Program-made: the position numbers and the translations under genes
Notes under the pieces: model-generated
Told to the model about the DNA's origin: nothing
What the model saw: only the letters and a program-made list of their open reading frames with translations
Database searches by the model: none
Source: Archilochus colubris
Lineage: Eukaryota; Chordata; Aves; Apodiformes; Trochilidae
Length of the DNA: 64,000 nt
Direction: 5' to 3'
NCBI GenBank assembly: GCA_023079485.1
Contig: CM041101.1
Span: forward strand, 10,476,501 to 10,540,500
Shown: positions 25,501 through 37,500 of the stretch, piece by piece
Position numbering within the stretch: position 1 is the first letter of the stretch
Layout of the letters: each line of letters starts with the position of its first letter

Positions 25501-28500
25501 GCAGCTCTTTAGAGTCACTCTGCTCCCATCAGCATCCCCAGCTCCAAAGACCACCCCGAGAACAGGCTGGATGAGCGTTGCCTCTCAAATAAACGTGGGC
25601 ACTCAGCCCAAACTCTACACATGGTTTCACCTAGAGTTTCACCATCCCCTCACCAACTGTATCACACCACAGACAGCTGCACCTTTTCCTTATTGCCACC
25701 CCCTGATGGAACTCCCGGGCACAGCAGACTCCCCAGTACACCAAACAGCTCCCCATCCTCAGCATCTCTGGCACATCCATCAGCCCCGGAACATCCATGC
25801 GTTCTTGGTGTTTGGTCCAAAGCATCCCCGCACACAACTCGCTGCCCTCCATACCCACATCTCCCCCCTTGCCCGGGTACGACCTCTGGTTCCTGCCAAC
25901 ACATCCCAGCACCCAAGGGCTCCGATTCCTCCCGCACCCATCTCCCGCCGGGCGGGAAGCGGCCGTCAGCACCGCCGACAGCTCCGGCCCCGCGGCCTTC
26001 AGCACCGCGGGCAGCTCCGGCCCCTACGCCCCCCCGCAGCGCGGTCCGCGTGAGTCCCCACCCCAGCTCCTGTCCCCAGCCCCAGCATTATGTCCCCAGC
26101 CCCTAGGAGCGACCCCCCCAGCTGTGTCCCCGTCCTTCCCTCCCTCCCCCTTCTCGGCGCCTGTGTCCCCCCTGCCCCCCGTCCCATCCGGTACCCCCCC
26201 CCGAACCTGTCGTCGCTCTGGAAGTTCTGGTCCCCCAGCAGCAGATCTCGGAAGCGGTACCGGGGCGGCAGGGGCAGCACCTCGGACTCCAGCTCCGTCA
26301 TCTTCAGGGCGGCGATGTCCAGAATGACCCCGCTCTTGCGGCTCCCGCCGCCGTCCCCGCCGCCGCAGCCGCCGGGCGACGAGAGCCTGCGGGAGAGAAA
26401 GGGGCAGCGGCAATGAGGAGGGGACCGGGGGGGGTTGCCCTGCCCTACCCTGCCCTGCCCACCCCCGCACCTCCTCCGGGGCCAGCCCCGCGCAACCCGC
26501 ACCCCGGCACTGCCCCGCACCGGGAGCTGCAATTACATTGCGGGGCAGGCGGCGGTGCCCCCCCTGCAGAGCTCTCCCCCCGGGGGCATGGGTGGCCAGG
26601 GGCTCTGCCGGCCTCAGGCGAGGGGCCGGCGGGGTGGGCACGGCGCGGAGCCCCGTCCCCCGGAGCTCCCCGCAGCCCGCTGCGCAGGGCAGCACCGTGC
26701 ACAGGACATTGGCTCCTCGGCAGGCAAATAACGAGAGAGAGAAAAGGAGCCAATGGAAAAGCCCAATCGCCAGGAGGAAATAAACCCGCTCACAAGATAG
26801 ATCTACAGCTGACAACCAAAGCCAGATCCACCCCCAGCCCCGCACACCCCCCCCGCCGCCAAGAAAAGTGTGGATGGGAGGCAGCAAGGCGATGGCTCCC
26901 CAACCGTGCTGGAAGCAGAAGCACAACCTCCTCTGGGCTGCTGGCACTTAAATCATCTGAACAGCCTCGGTATTAAATGAGAAACTGTGAACACTGATGA
27001 GTCAGTCGTCTGTCCAGTTGCCAAGAGTCATGGCCGGGAGAATATATCAGCTGTCCCCTGGCGTGCTGCTGGGGCTGATCAAGGGTGGGGGGATCAGAGT
27101 GCCTGGGAGAGAGAAACCCAAGGTGACTGCTCAGGCACAGGCAGCTCTGCACGGCCAGCAAGATGCAGCCTGACTGCCACACAGCCAGGAGATAAAACTT
27201 CACCACCTCTCAAACATTTCAGAGGGTTAAGAGCTGCTCTTTGATCTCCCTTTTCAAACCACATCCACCAGCCAGAGCAGGGGTACTACACACCCCCCCC
27301 CCCCCACACATAGCATCCAGAGCTGCTAATTGCAACAGACTAGGGCTGAGCTGAAGCTGCACAAGGCCATTAAAGCCATTGCATGCTGTAAATCCAGAGC
27401 ACAGACACACAAGGCAAGATGACAGGTCCTGAGCCTTTGGGTTCTGGCTTCATCAGGGACATTTATCCATGTCACGACAGCAACTCCAAATCACAGACCC
27501 TTTGTGGAGTGTGGGAGGGACGGGGAGAGTTTGGAAGAGGAGATGTGGTACCTCTGCAGTGAGCTGACTCTTTGTCCCTCACATGTTAACTCTGAGGTGG
27601 GAAAGGCTCCAAATCCCACCAGATGCCCTCCCAAGGGTCTCCCCCACAGCCTCTCCATCCCACCCTTACCACCTTCCACAGCTTCCTTCCAGTGCATGCT
27701 ACAGGAGCAAGTAGAGGAAAGAGAGCTTCAAGAAGATCAATGCTGAATACAGAAATCCAGGTCTGTCCCTGCTGGCTGCAGAGATGTGATCAGAGTGTCC
27801 ACAGATCTCCTGCCTTTAACAACTCAGACTCCTGTAAATAACTCCCCAGCTGACCAGGTCCCCAGGTCCTGCTCAGCTGCTGTTCCTGAATTTCTGGAAG
27901 AGCAACCAGCACATGAAATTTCTGCTGAACACAGCTCACAGAAGACAAGGCAACTCACTCCCAGAGCCTAGGATAATTTTCATTGATGCTGTTTGCCACT
28001 TAATTCTACACCCCCAGGGCTCTTCAGTTCCTTTTGGTTGCCATATGCACACTGCAGCCAAGGCTCTGCACCAAGCAACACATCTGTGCAGGGCTTGGGC
28101 ACCAGGGAGGTTGTTCTGTGTTACACATTGATCCAAAAGTTGGTCTTTAGAGAAATCAAGGCAAACTCCTGCAAACTCTAGGACTCCCTCTGGATCAGCT
28201 GATAGGAGCATGGAAGTTCACTGACCACCTTGAGCTTGCATTGCAAAGGAGGATCTGACATTAATTTAGACACAAAAAGGCCATAATTAAGTGTTTTCTC
28301 TTGGATTTCAACCATAATAAACCATGCCATGAACATACTTTCAACAGCCAGCAAAGTTCCAGCTGAAGTGAGATTTCTTATTGCTGTGAGGTCAGGCCAG
28401 CATCCCAGAACTGAACTTTTTGTAGTAAAATCCAGTTATATCATTATCTCCAGAAACACAATTTCTGCTCTATATTTTCATCTGAGTTTCTCATTCCATC

Positions 28501-31500
28501 CACAGTAACAGCTACATTTTTAATGCGTCCCTTTATTCTGGCACATGAAATAATTCAGAATTTTTTAAATTTGGCACATTTGCTTACTCTGGATGAAGGT
28601 TCAGTAAAACAACCATTGCACACACCTATGAGACAGATTTTTTCATCATTTACACAGTCACTTAAAGCCACTGCACACCAGTATCTTGGTAAAAAGTGCA
28701 CGTGCATTGCACACAGATCTCCTGACATCAGCACAGAGAATTTGCAACCCTCCCTCCAGGAGGAATCTGAGGAATTCTGAGGTGTAGAACACAGGAATTC
28801 TGAGCTGTAGAACTGCCACAGCCTCCTGGCTACTTCCTCCAAGCAGTTGTCACATGAAATAAAAATTTCATTGACAGGCTTGTTTATTGCCTAGTCTTCA
28901 AACACTACAAAAAAAAAAAAAAATTAAAAATTTTGAAAATGTTTTTAAAAAAATCCGAGTGGTTTATAGCTAAATACAGGACTGCAGCTTTATTTTTATC
29001 TTCCATTTCCTTCCTTCCTCCAGAACCATGCACCACTACAAACACAGGCTGCAATCAGCATATGGACACCTCAACACTCTTCCACTTTCTTGCTATGACA
29101 CCATCTCTCCCTCAGCCTGGGCAGCTCCCCAGCAGCGACTGGAACACCAGGAGGGGGACACCCAACTGCTCAGGCTCTGGAGAAACTGGGATCCAGCTGA
29201 GTGGGAACTCAACCAGATCTCCCCCATGACCTCTCCTGCTGTGAATCTGCAGCCAGACACCACAGCCACCAACCTCGGGCTTCTTCAGCCAGCTCAGTTC
29301 TGCCCTTTCTGCTTCTCTGTTTATTAAAATGTATGCAATCATCCTCTATTTGCTTCTCCTCCCACAGCTCTCACGGTTACCGGGTTACAGTTGTTCCCCT
29401 CTTTTTGTGTTTTGCTTCTGAGTGACATCCCTGTGGGGTCTCCTAATGGCCTGAGAGGGTGGGGAGACACGCTGGGTCCCCAGTTCCTTCTGCCCACACA
29501 GGGACACGAAGCTGCCACAGGCATTGGCACTGCCTGCCTGGCAAGGAGAGACAGTGACACACTGTGAGGAGAGAGGGCAGAGACCAGGGACTACACAAAA
29601 AAAACAACAAAAAAACCACAACAACAAACCCCTCAAAAAACCCAAAAGAAACAAAAAAACCCCAAAAGAGCCCCCCCAAAAACAAAAACAAAACAAAAAA
29701 ACCAACAAAAACAACAAAAAAACCCAAAACAACAACAAAAAAAACAAAAGAAAAAAACAAAACAAAAAAACCACAACAAAAAAACAAAACCCCCAAAAAA
29801 CAAAAGGAAAGAACAAAAGACAAAAAACATAAAAAAAAACAACAAAAGGAACCAAAAAACAAAAAGCTCCACAAAACAAAAAACAAAAACAAAAACCCCC
29901 CCAAAACAAAACACAAAAAACCCACCAAAAAACAAAAAACACAAAAAGCCCAGAAAAACAAAAAGCGAAACAAAAAAACAAAAAAAAACCACAACAAAAA
30001 ACCCCCCAAAAACAAAAGACAAAAAAACCCCCCAAAAAACCCCAAAAAACCCCCCCAAAACCAAAAACCCCACAACAACAAACCAACCAACCAACCAACC
30101 AACAAACCAACTAAAAAAAAAAACCCCAATAACTATCTCCCCAACCACTAACTCCCTGAGCTTGACCTGGAAAAGGGGCATCAGAGAAAGCTGGGGCTCT
30201 GTTTTCCTCTATAACACCATTTACTTCACAAACACTTCGGTGTCCATAAGCAGCCACCTTCCATCTCGTGTTACCTGTGCCGTGGTCAGGCATTTGAGAA
30301 TTTTTAACTCAAGGAGTCGAACGTGCTCCGAGGGATGTGAACAAGCCCCTCAGAACATCCAAGCCCTGATTTCCAGACCCTCTGAGCAGCTTTGGCCCAA
30401 GTCCCACCGTGTGGGTGCAACAGCTCCAGAACGCACCCAGCTCCCCAGAGCAGAGGAAGCCTTGGGTCTCCCAGATTAAACTCCTGCACCCCAGTTTGCA
30501 GCTCCAGGGATGTCCTACATCAGGGACTGCTGCTGCTGCTGCTCGAAACTTCCACGGAGCTGCCAGGCCTGGTGACAAATCCATCCACTGCTTGGCTTTC
30601 AACATGAAGAGGCAATTTAGCACCACAGGCCTCACCAAAAAATTAGCATTTAGTGTATTTCACGTGGAAAATGAACAGGAAGCGTGAGTCAGTGCAAAGC
30701 TCCACAAGTCTTCCCCCCGCTGGCAATGCTATTTTCTAGATGATAAAAGTAGAAATCGTACCTTCTGGGTCCAGAGCAGTTTTTTTTCTTATTAGAGGAC
30801 CCGGTATTAGCAACTCAGCCCCACATGGCCCCACTCCTCCTGGCCTGATGCACTTGTAGGCTTTGTACAAGAGGGTGATGCCCAGGAAAGGCAGAGCCAC
30901 ACTGAGAAGTCTTCTTGCTTTTCTTTGATGCCACCAGCGGCACATCGAGCACACAACTGGCAGTGTTCCCAAGGGCTGGGCAGCCAGGGAGGGAAGCCAT
31001 CCACTCATCTATCCATCCATCCATCCATCCATCCATCCATCCACCCATCCACCCATCCACCCACTCATCCATCCATCCATCCATCCACTCATCCATCCAT
31101 CCACTCATCCATCCATCCACTCATCCATCCATCCACTCATCCATCCATCCACTCATCCATCCATCCACTCATCTATCCATCCATCCATCCATCCATCCAC
31201 TCATCCACCCATCCATCCACTCATCCATCCACTCATCCATCCACTCATCCATCCACTCATCCATCCACTCATCCATCCACTCATCCATCCACTCATCCAT
31301 CCATCCATCCATCCATCCATCCATCCATCCATTCATCCATCCACCCACCCACCCATCCACCCACTCATCCATCCACCCACCCATCCACCCACTCACCCAC
31401 CCATTGGTGGCCCTGCCAAGGGTGAGGTAGCCAAGGGGAGCAAGGTCTGGCCAACCAGCTCCTGCTCCTGTGCTAGAGGCACAGGTACATGCCATGGTGG

Positions 31501-34500
31501 GGAGAGGACAGAAGGGATGAAGGATCCCTTGGAAGCTCTTCCCAGACTCCAGTTTAACCCTTCTGGCACTACATGCCTCACCCTCCCCTTTGGCAGAGCT
31601 GTGGGAGGGCAGGGAAGAGCAGATGTGCAGGGAGAGGAGGAGCACAGAGGACACATCCCAAGGGCCACCCCAAGCAACCTCCCTCTAGCAGCAAGAGCAC
31701 AGTGCAGGCATTGCTGCAACCCAAAAAACATCCCCCCAACTTCTGACAGCAAACAGGCTCCAGCCTCTCCCAAAGAGGCTCCTGGAAGGAACCAAGGTCT
31801 CCAACCCTGCCAGGAAATTCCTGACCCAGCAATCTCCAGGGCTATTTATGGATTACAACATTAAAATACATCTCCCTGGCAGGAGCTGTGCTGAGGAGCA
31901 CCCAGCTCTACCCCAGGAAGGGCACGACTCTGCTCTTGCCCCAGTGCTGGGTTTGCAGGGTGTCCTGGGAGCACATGTTCATTTCAAAGCAAAATCATCC
32001 CTGATGCTCAAGAAATCAAGCAACAAGGACTCAGGGTGCTGGAAGTGAGAAGCCACCCCTCACTGTGGAGCCCCATCCATCCCGGGGGGATTTGGGAGGC
32101 TGAGTCCCCAGAAAACCACCCAGCCCTTTCTGACAGGGTGCTGCTGCTGCACAGAGAGAGAACACCAGGCTCATGAGTTATGTCACCCAACCCTGAGAAT
32201 TCTTACACCTAAACAGATTATTAGACTGAAAAGAGAGCAACTCACTTGTTCCTGGAGCCAGAGGCCAGCCCTCTCCTGCTTCAGACAGGGAATAGAATTC
32301 CTCCAGCCATGCCCAGCAGTCTGCTCCCCTCAGTCACTCTCTCTTGAGCCCAGCCCAGCTCACCCCCCACTGCCCTGATCCAGCCAGGAGCAGGAAGAGG
32401 CTCAGAAAGCCCAGTGGGTCCTGGACAGGTATAAGTCTCCCATGAGGATTCTCCTTGTTCCCCACAAACCCTATGGCTCCATCACAGTTCACCAGCAATC
32501 TCCTTCCTCCAGCCTTAAAAAGTCCTTTGCTGCTGCCCAGCCTTTTGTATTCCTGGGGCTTCCCCTCCCACATGGACCTTACCAGGGAGAAGCATCACCC
32601 TCTCCACATGGGGAGCCAGACCAAACCTTCATCTTGGCAGGTGCCAGGCTGTGAGCAGGACACTGCTGTCCCTTCCCAGCTCTCATCATGATGAGCAAGG
32701 AGATGCTCCCCAGGCAGAGCTCGTTACTCACCAGAATCATAATTCACAGGAGGGTACACGGGAGCTCCTCACACAGCATCCTGCTGCTGCCTCCCTCCCC
32801 CTCAGCCCAAGCTCTCCTGCCACTGCCCAGGATTTTTCAATCTCATCTATATTAAAAATTAAAAGTAATAAAAGCTGCAAGATCAGGGAAAGTGCTAATT
32901 CTTGCTAATGAGCTTCTGGGAAACTTCTCCCTTCTGCACAGCTCCAAACTGCCAGAAGGAGCTCAGGATGAAATACGGAAGAGAAACTTCTCTGTGCTCC
33001 AGACCCTTGGTACTGAAAGCAGAAAATAAGAGAGACATGGGGGGAGGAAAAGTCTTTTCACACTGTTCAAGAGTAAAAAGACTCAGAGATAGAACCCCTC
33101 AGGGAAAAGCTTGTCAACCCACCTGCCAGCCTGGGCTGCAACAGGACCAAGGGGGAAATGTCTCCTGGATTAGAAGACAGGAGACAAACAGAAGGGGAAC
33201 ACTGAAGCAAACATCTCCTGGGGGGTCCTATGAGGCTCTCTGCCGTTCCAGGGATTTAGGAGTGATGTGATGACTGCAAATTATCCAGTAGGGTCAAACC
33301 TAAACCTCCCTGTAAAGAGCTGCAGGAGGATTTTGCAGCACTGAGCAACCCGATGAGAAAATGCCAGACGAAAATTAGCATCAATAAATGCCAACTAATC
33401 CAAAAGGGACTGGGGGGTGTGTGGAATCACTGTCCTACATAGACATGAAAAAGTCTGCAAATTAGCACTCAGAAGTGAGCCAAAGTCACAGCAGATAACA
33501 CCACAAAGTCAGAGCTGTTCAGATGTTAGAGGAGACTGCTGGGCTACAGCTGAACCCATCCCAGAACTACAAACTGAGATTATTCCCCTCCTCAGAGACA
33601 GAGCAAGGCAGCAGGGAGAGTGACAGGGACAAAGAGCAGCTTGTGCAAGACTAAGTCCATCAGGAGGAGCCTTTAGCCTGGAAATAGACATGATGAAAGG
33701 CAGGTGAAATCAGAGCAGGCAAGCGGGGAGCTGAGCACTTCACAGGAGCTGGAGGAACCCAGGGAAATCCCAGGGCAGCAGCTCAGAGGAGAAACAGATT
33801 GTTGTCAGCAGACAGAAGCAGAGAAGTCCTATCCTCTTGCAGAGGCAGAAAGCACTGGTAGGTTTGAGAGGGACCAGGCCAACCCTGGGAGAGGGATCCA
33901 GCCATGACTTCCAAGCACACCCCCAGGTACAACCTCCAGCTCAGGATCCCGATCCCTGGGAAGGGATGCTGAAGTCCCTCTCCTTTGTCCTTGTCACCAG
34001 CCACTGTCAAAGGACACCAGTGTCTGACACCTGGGCTCAGCCCTAGGCTAGCTCTTGGCCTGCAGAAGGATGAATGAGATGTTCCCCACTCCAGCAAGGT
34101 TTGGCGTGGACACAAGAGAAACAGGAAGAGGGTCCAAAACAAATCGCGTGCAGCGCTTGGGAACCAGGCATGGGGGTCAGGAAGAGGTCACTGATGGAGG
34201 ATTGGGAGGATTCAAATAGATGCTGTAAATATTTTTGCAGAGCAGAAAGAGCCTTAAGCACAGGCAATGACCTACTTTGCTGTTCTCCAGCAAAGGGTGA
34301 CAGGCGGCCAGAGCCCCACAGCAGTTTCCAAGGAGGATGTTGAGTGTGTCAAGGGCCTTTGTTAAATGGAATAGCAGGGGGGTTCCCCAAACCTCTTCCC
34401 ACCTCCCCAAGTGTTCTCCCGTGGTGGTTTTCACAGCACAACCCACTGACAGACCCATCAAGTCCTGGATTTCAAACCCTGCCAGAGCCACAGGCTTCCC

Positions 34501-37500
34501 TTTCCTGATCATCGAGGAAAACAAGAGCAGAATTCCTTATCTCTGCTGCATAAACACTTTGGAAACATGGGGGGGGGGTTGATTCAGAGCTTTATGGCTC
34601 CCTATAGCAATGTCTCCTGGAACAGCTCTGCCACACTGCCCACGAGCAGCCAAAGCAACAGTTGTTGCAATCCATAAAGCTGACTTTTGGGAAGCTGATA
34701 AATGTCTAAGCTTGTCATCTTGCCTGGAGGAACTGGATATTAATGAGATCAGAGTCTGGTTCAGTGCAAGCTCTGCCAAAAGCAGCATCTTCCCATTCAT
34801 TGCCAGAAAATGGAAAACTTCAAAGACACCGATGGGCTCTCAGCTGCTGGAACCATCCTCAGGCTCAACTGAGAGAGTCCACCTGATAACTTGGAAGTGT
34901 ACCAGGAGAAGTCATGGGAGAGTCAACCCAAGTCTGGATGAGTGTTTCCACTAAGCAAGATTCAGTTTAATCATTTTTTTTTTCTTTCAATACCCATCTC
35001 TCACAGATTCAGATCAGTTTTCCCAGGCTCTCTCATGGAAACCCAGCCCAGGGACTCACCCATCACCTCGAGTTCAGTGAGGACAGGAGGCAAACACCTG
35101 GACACAGAGGCTTCCACCAGAGCAGCAGAAGGTACCTGTAGATATTCCCTACTTTGCTGCCCATGCTCCAAATCTTGCTGTGATATCTAGGGCAGAAAAG
35201 TGCAACCTGCCCAGCCAGGGGCCTGAGGACAGAGCCCACCACAGCCCAGCTCCTACCAAGCCCAGGCCTCTCCAGCTTCCACTCCATCAGCATATCCAGA
35301 TCCTTGTTCTCACAGTGCCCAGAGCTCTCTGGTTGCTGCTCTCCAGCCCCAGCTGCTCAAGCACTTGCACTGGAGCAGCCCCTCCAGCTGGACCCACCTT
35401 CCCCTCCACGTTCTGCTCCCAAATCCATGGCGAGGAACACAAACCCACCCCACTCTCCTGTTGACTCCAAGTATAAACAGCAGCACTGAACCTACACAGA
35501 GCAGGGCAGACTGGCAAGATCTCCTGGAAGAGACATTAAAACCAGACATGAAAAAAAGCCACATACCTCTAATGCAAAGACATGATCTTCCTAAGCAGTT
35601 TCTCCAGGGGTCACTGGGCAGGTCACCTTCCTCCACTGTTTTCTTCGTGAAGAAGCCATAGCAGCAGGAGACAGCGGATGGAAAAAAGAAGTCTCCTCTC
35701 GCATGTCCTTGCTTCTCCAGCAGGCCTCCTCACTCGTGTAGGATATTTTTGCATGAGCCCTTCCATATGGCTGCTCATCCATCACTGCTTCTCCCCAGAG
35801 TGCCCTTACATGGGCAAGGCAGAGGAAGCAGAGCTGCTGCCTGGAGGAAATCCTGCATTCCCCTAAATGACCAACTAGCTCCTTCTACAAACATTTACCC
35901 AGATTTCCCATGAGGTAGGAAAGTAAAATTTAGGCTATTTGTGCCCTCTGGGTGCCAGAAGTGTGTATTTGCTCTCCAAACACTTCCAAGTGCTTTTACA
36001 GTTAACCTCTTGTTTTCCAACTAAAGGGACTCTCAGGACCCCTGTCCACCAGGAGGAAGCACACTCAGGCAACCCAGATGGTGGTATTTCTCTTTCAGTA
36101 GCTTTTAAGTCACCTCTGGATTTGCTCATCAAGGGGAAAACTGAGGCTTCCATTTGCTGCAAGGGATCCAGCCCAGCTGAAGTCCCTGGAGCATTCAGCA
36201 GAGGGTACAGTGACCACGTTACCCATCGTTGCTGCTCAGAAGCTCTCACACCCTTTGCACACACCTTCAGGGACAGGTCTGCTTCTCTGCCATCACACCC
36301 AAAGCTAGGAGGACATGCCTGGAAGCACAGAGGGAGGACAAGCCTTGTGTAGGGCTCCTGAGCCCCTGTCTGGCCCAGGCACTGTGCACCCATCAGATAC
36401 AAACCCCACGTCAGACATGGGCTGGGTGCTGCCTCCATGGTCCTTTCCACAGGAGCAGGGTAAAGCCAGGGGAAGGGAGGAAAGATTCTCCCATGCCAGG
36501 CAGACAGCAGGTTGTGAAAGGTGGGTGTCCATCCCCTGAAAGAGGACCCACACCCCCAATTCAAGCTGCAGATGAGGAAACCAAACAACCAGCACAGCCC
36601 CTGGGGTCATCTAATGGAGGGGATGGTGTTCATCACTCTGCCTACGCCTGCCTTTCTCTTTAGCCATTTTACAACAATCATTTTCTGCTTTTTCAGCTGA
36701 ACAGCACTGAAAAAGAACATTAGAGATCCTCTGAGCTAGGGAAACAGGCAGTGATGGGCAGAGCTGCCAAGTCCTGAGGGCTCCAACAAGCTTGTTGAAT
36801 AGCTCTGGAAGGGCAGCAGAGCGGCTGAAGGCAGAGGCAGGCAAGACAAGCCAGGGAAAGCAATGGCTTTTCAACCTCTGCAGAGCCAAGGGGGGTTAGA
36901 AACACATTGAGCTCTATAATAATAATTAGAAAACAAGTCATTTCTACCCAGATGGAAAGAGACGGAAGGGAAGACCTTTGGACAAGGATTTTGTTGTTGT
37001 GATTAGAGAAGAATAAATGACCCTGAGCAGCATTGGAGTGTAAGTACCAAGCAGCAATTTCTGTCTGAGCTGGGCAGCTCCTCCTTTGCCCCTAAGGATG
37101 GAGCCCAAACCCTCTGCAAGGTGCTGCCTCCAGCCTGATCTCTGCTCCCCCCAACACAGCTGCGTTTGGTAATCTCCTCAAGGACTCCTTTCTGCAAACA
37201 CACCAGGTACAGCTGCAAAATGAGGACATCTGCTCTGGTGAAGGCCTCATGGCTCCGCAGCCACCCTGGCATAGCCAAGACAACTCAACACTGTTCTCAG
37301 GATCTAGGTGGTCCCAGGTCTCAGTTCAGACACCGTGTCATTGATAGGGGACAGCAGGGGGACACGATGAGGGACTTAATCCCAAGAACAAATATTCAAG
37401 GATTTTACCAGTTACCCAGTCAGTAGCAATGCACTGTGAGTTAAAGAGTTCACTGTGTAGACTGTTTCTTCTTTTTCCATCTAGGCTTTTAGGAACACAA

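Larger units (their letters stand above)
8136..26206. other. KCNT1 intron between exon 2 and the MARAK exon (also promoter region of the latter)
   Basis: Eighteen kb with no supported coding exon. Contents recognised: a minisatellite split by a CR1 (8930-9735), a GATA-motif palindrome (9904-9950), an ATCC microsatellite (11589-11653), a CR1 tail with an adjacent A-rich run (12364-12652), a reverse-oriented CR1 tail (17703-17870), and AT-richer sequence at about 21900-22560 and 24480-25230. The promoter of the MARAK exon should lie just above 8135 but I see no clear TATA box or CpG island there. Confidence 0.6.

Noticed and set aside
26024..26947. 307-codon minus-strand frame over KCNT1 exon 2
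   Set aside because: It reads exon 2 in a different frame from the conserved KCNT1 residues; long only because of high GC content.
29385..30129. Open frames of 228-241 codons on the minus strand (and 195 on plus) across the A/C tract
   Set aside because: Composition is forced by the low-complexity A/C sequence (Phe/Gly/Val/Cys or Lys/Asn/Pro/Thr only); no domain, no start or splice context.
30915..31654. Open frames reading HPSIHPS or MDGWMDEW over 160-170 codons
   Set aside because: Translations of the ATCC array, which contains no stop codons in several frames.
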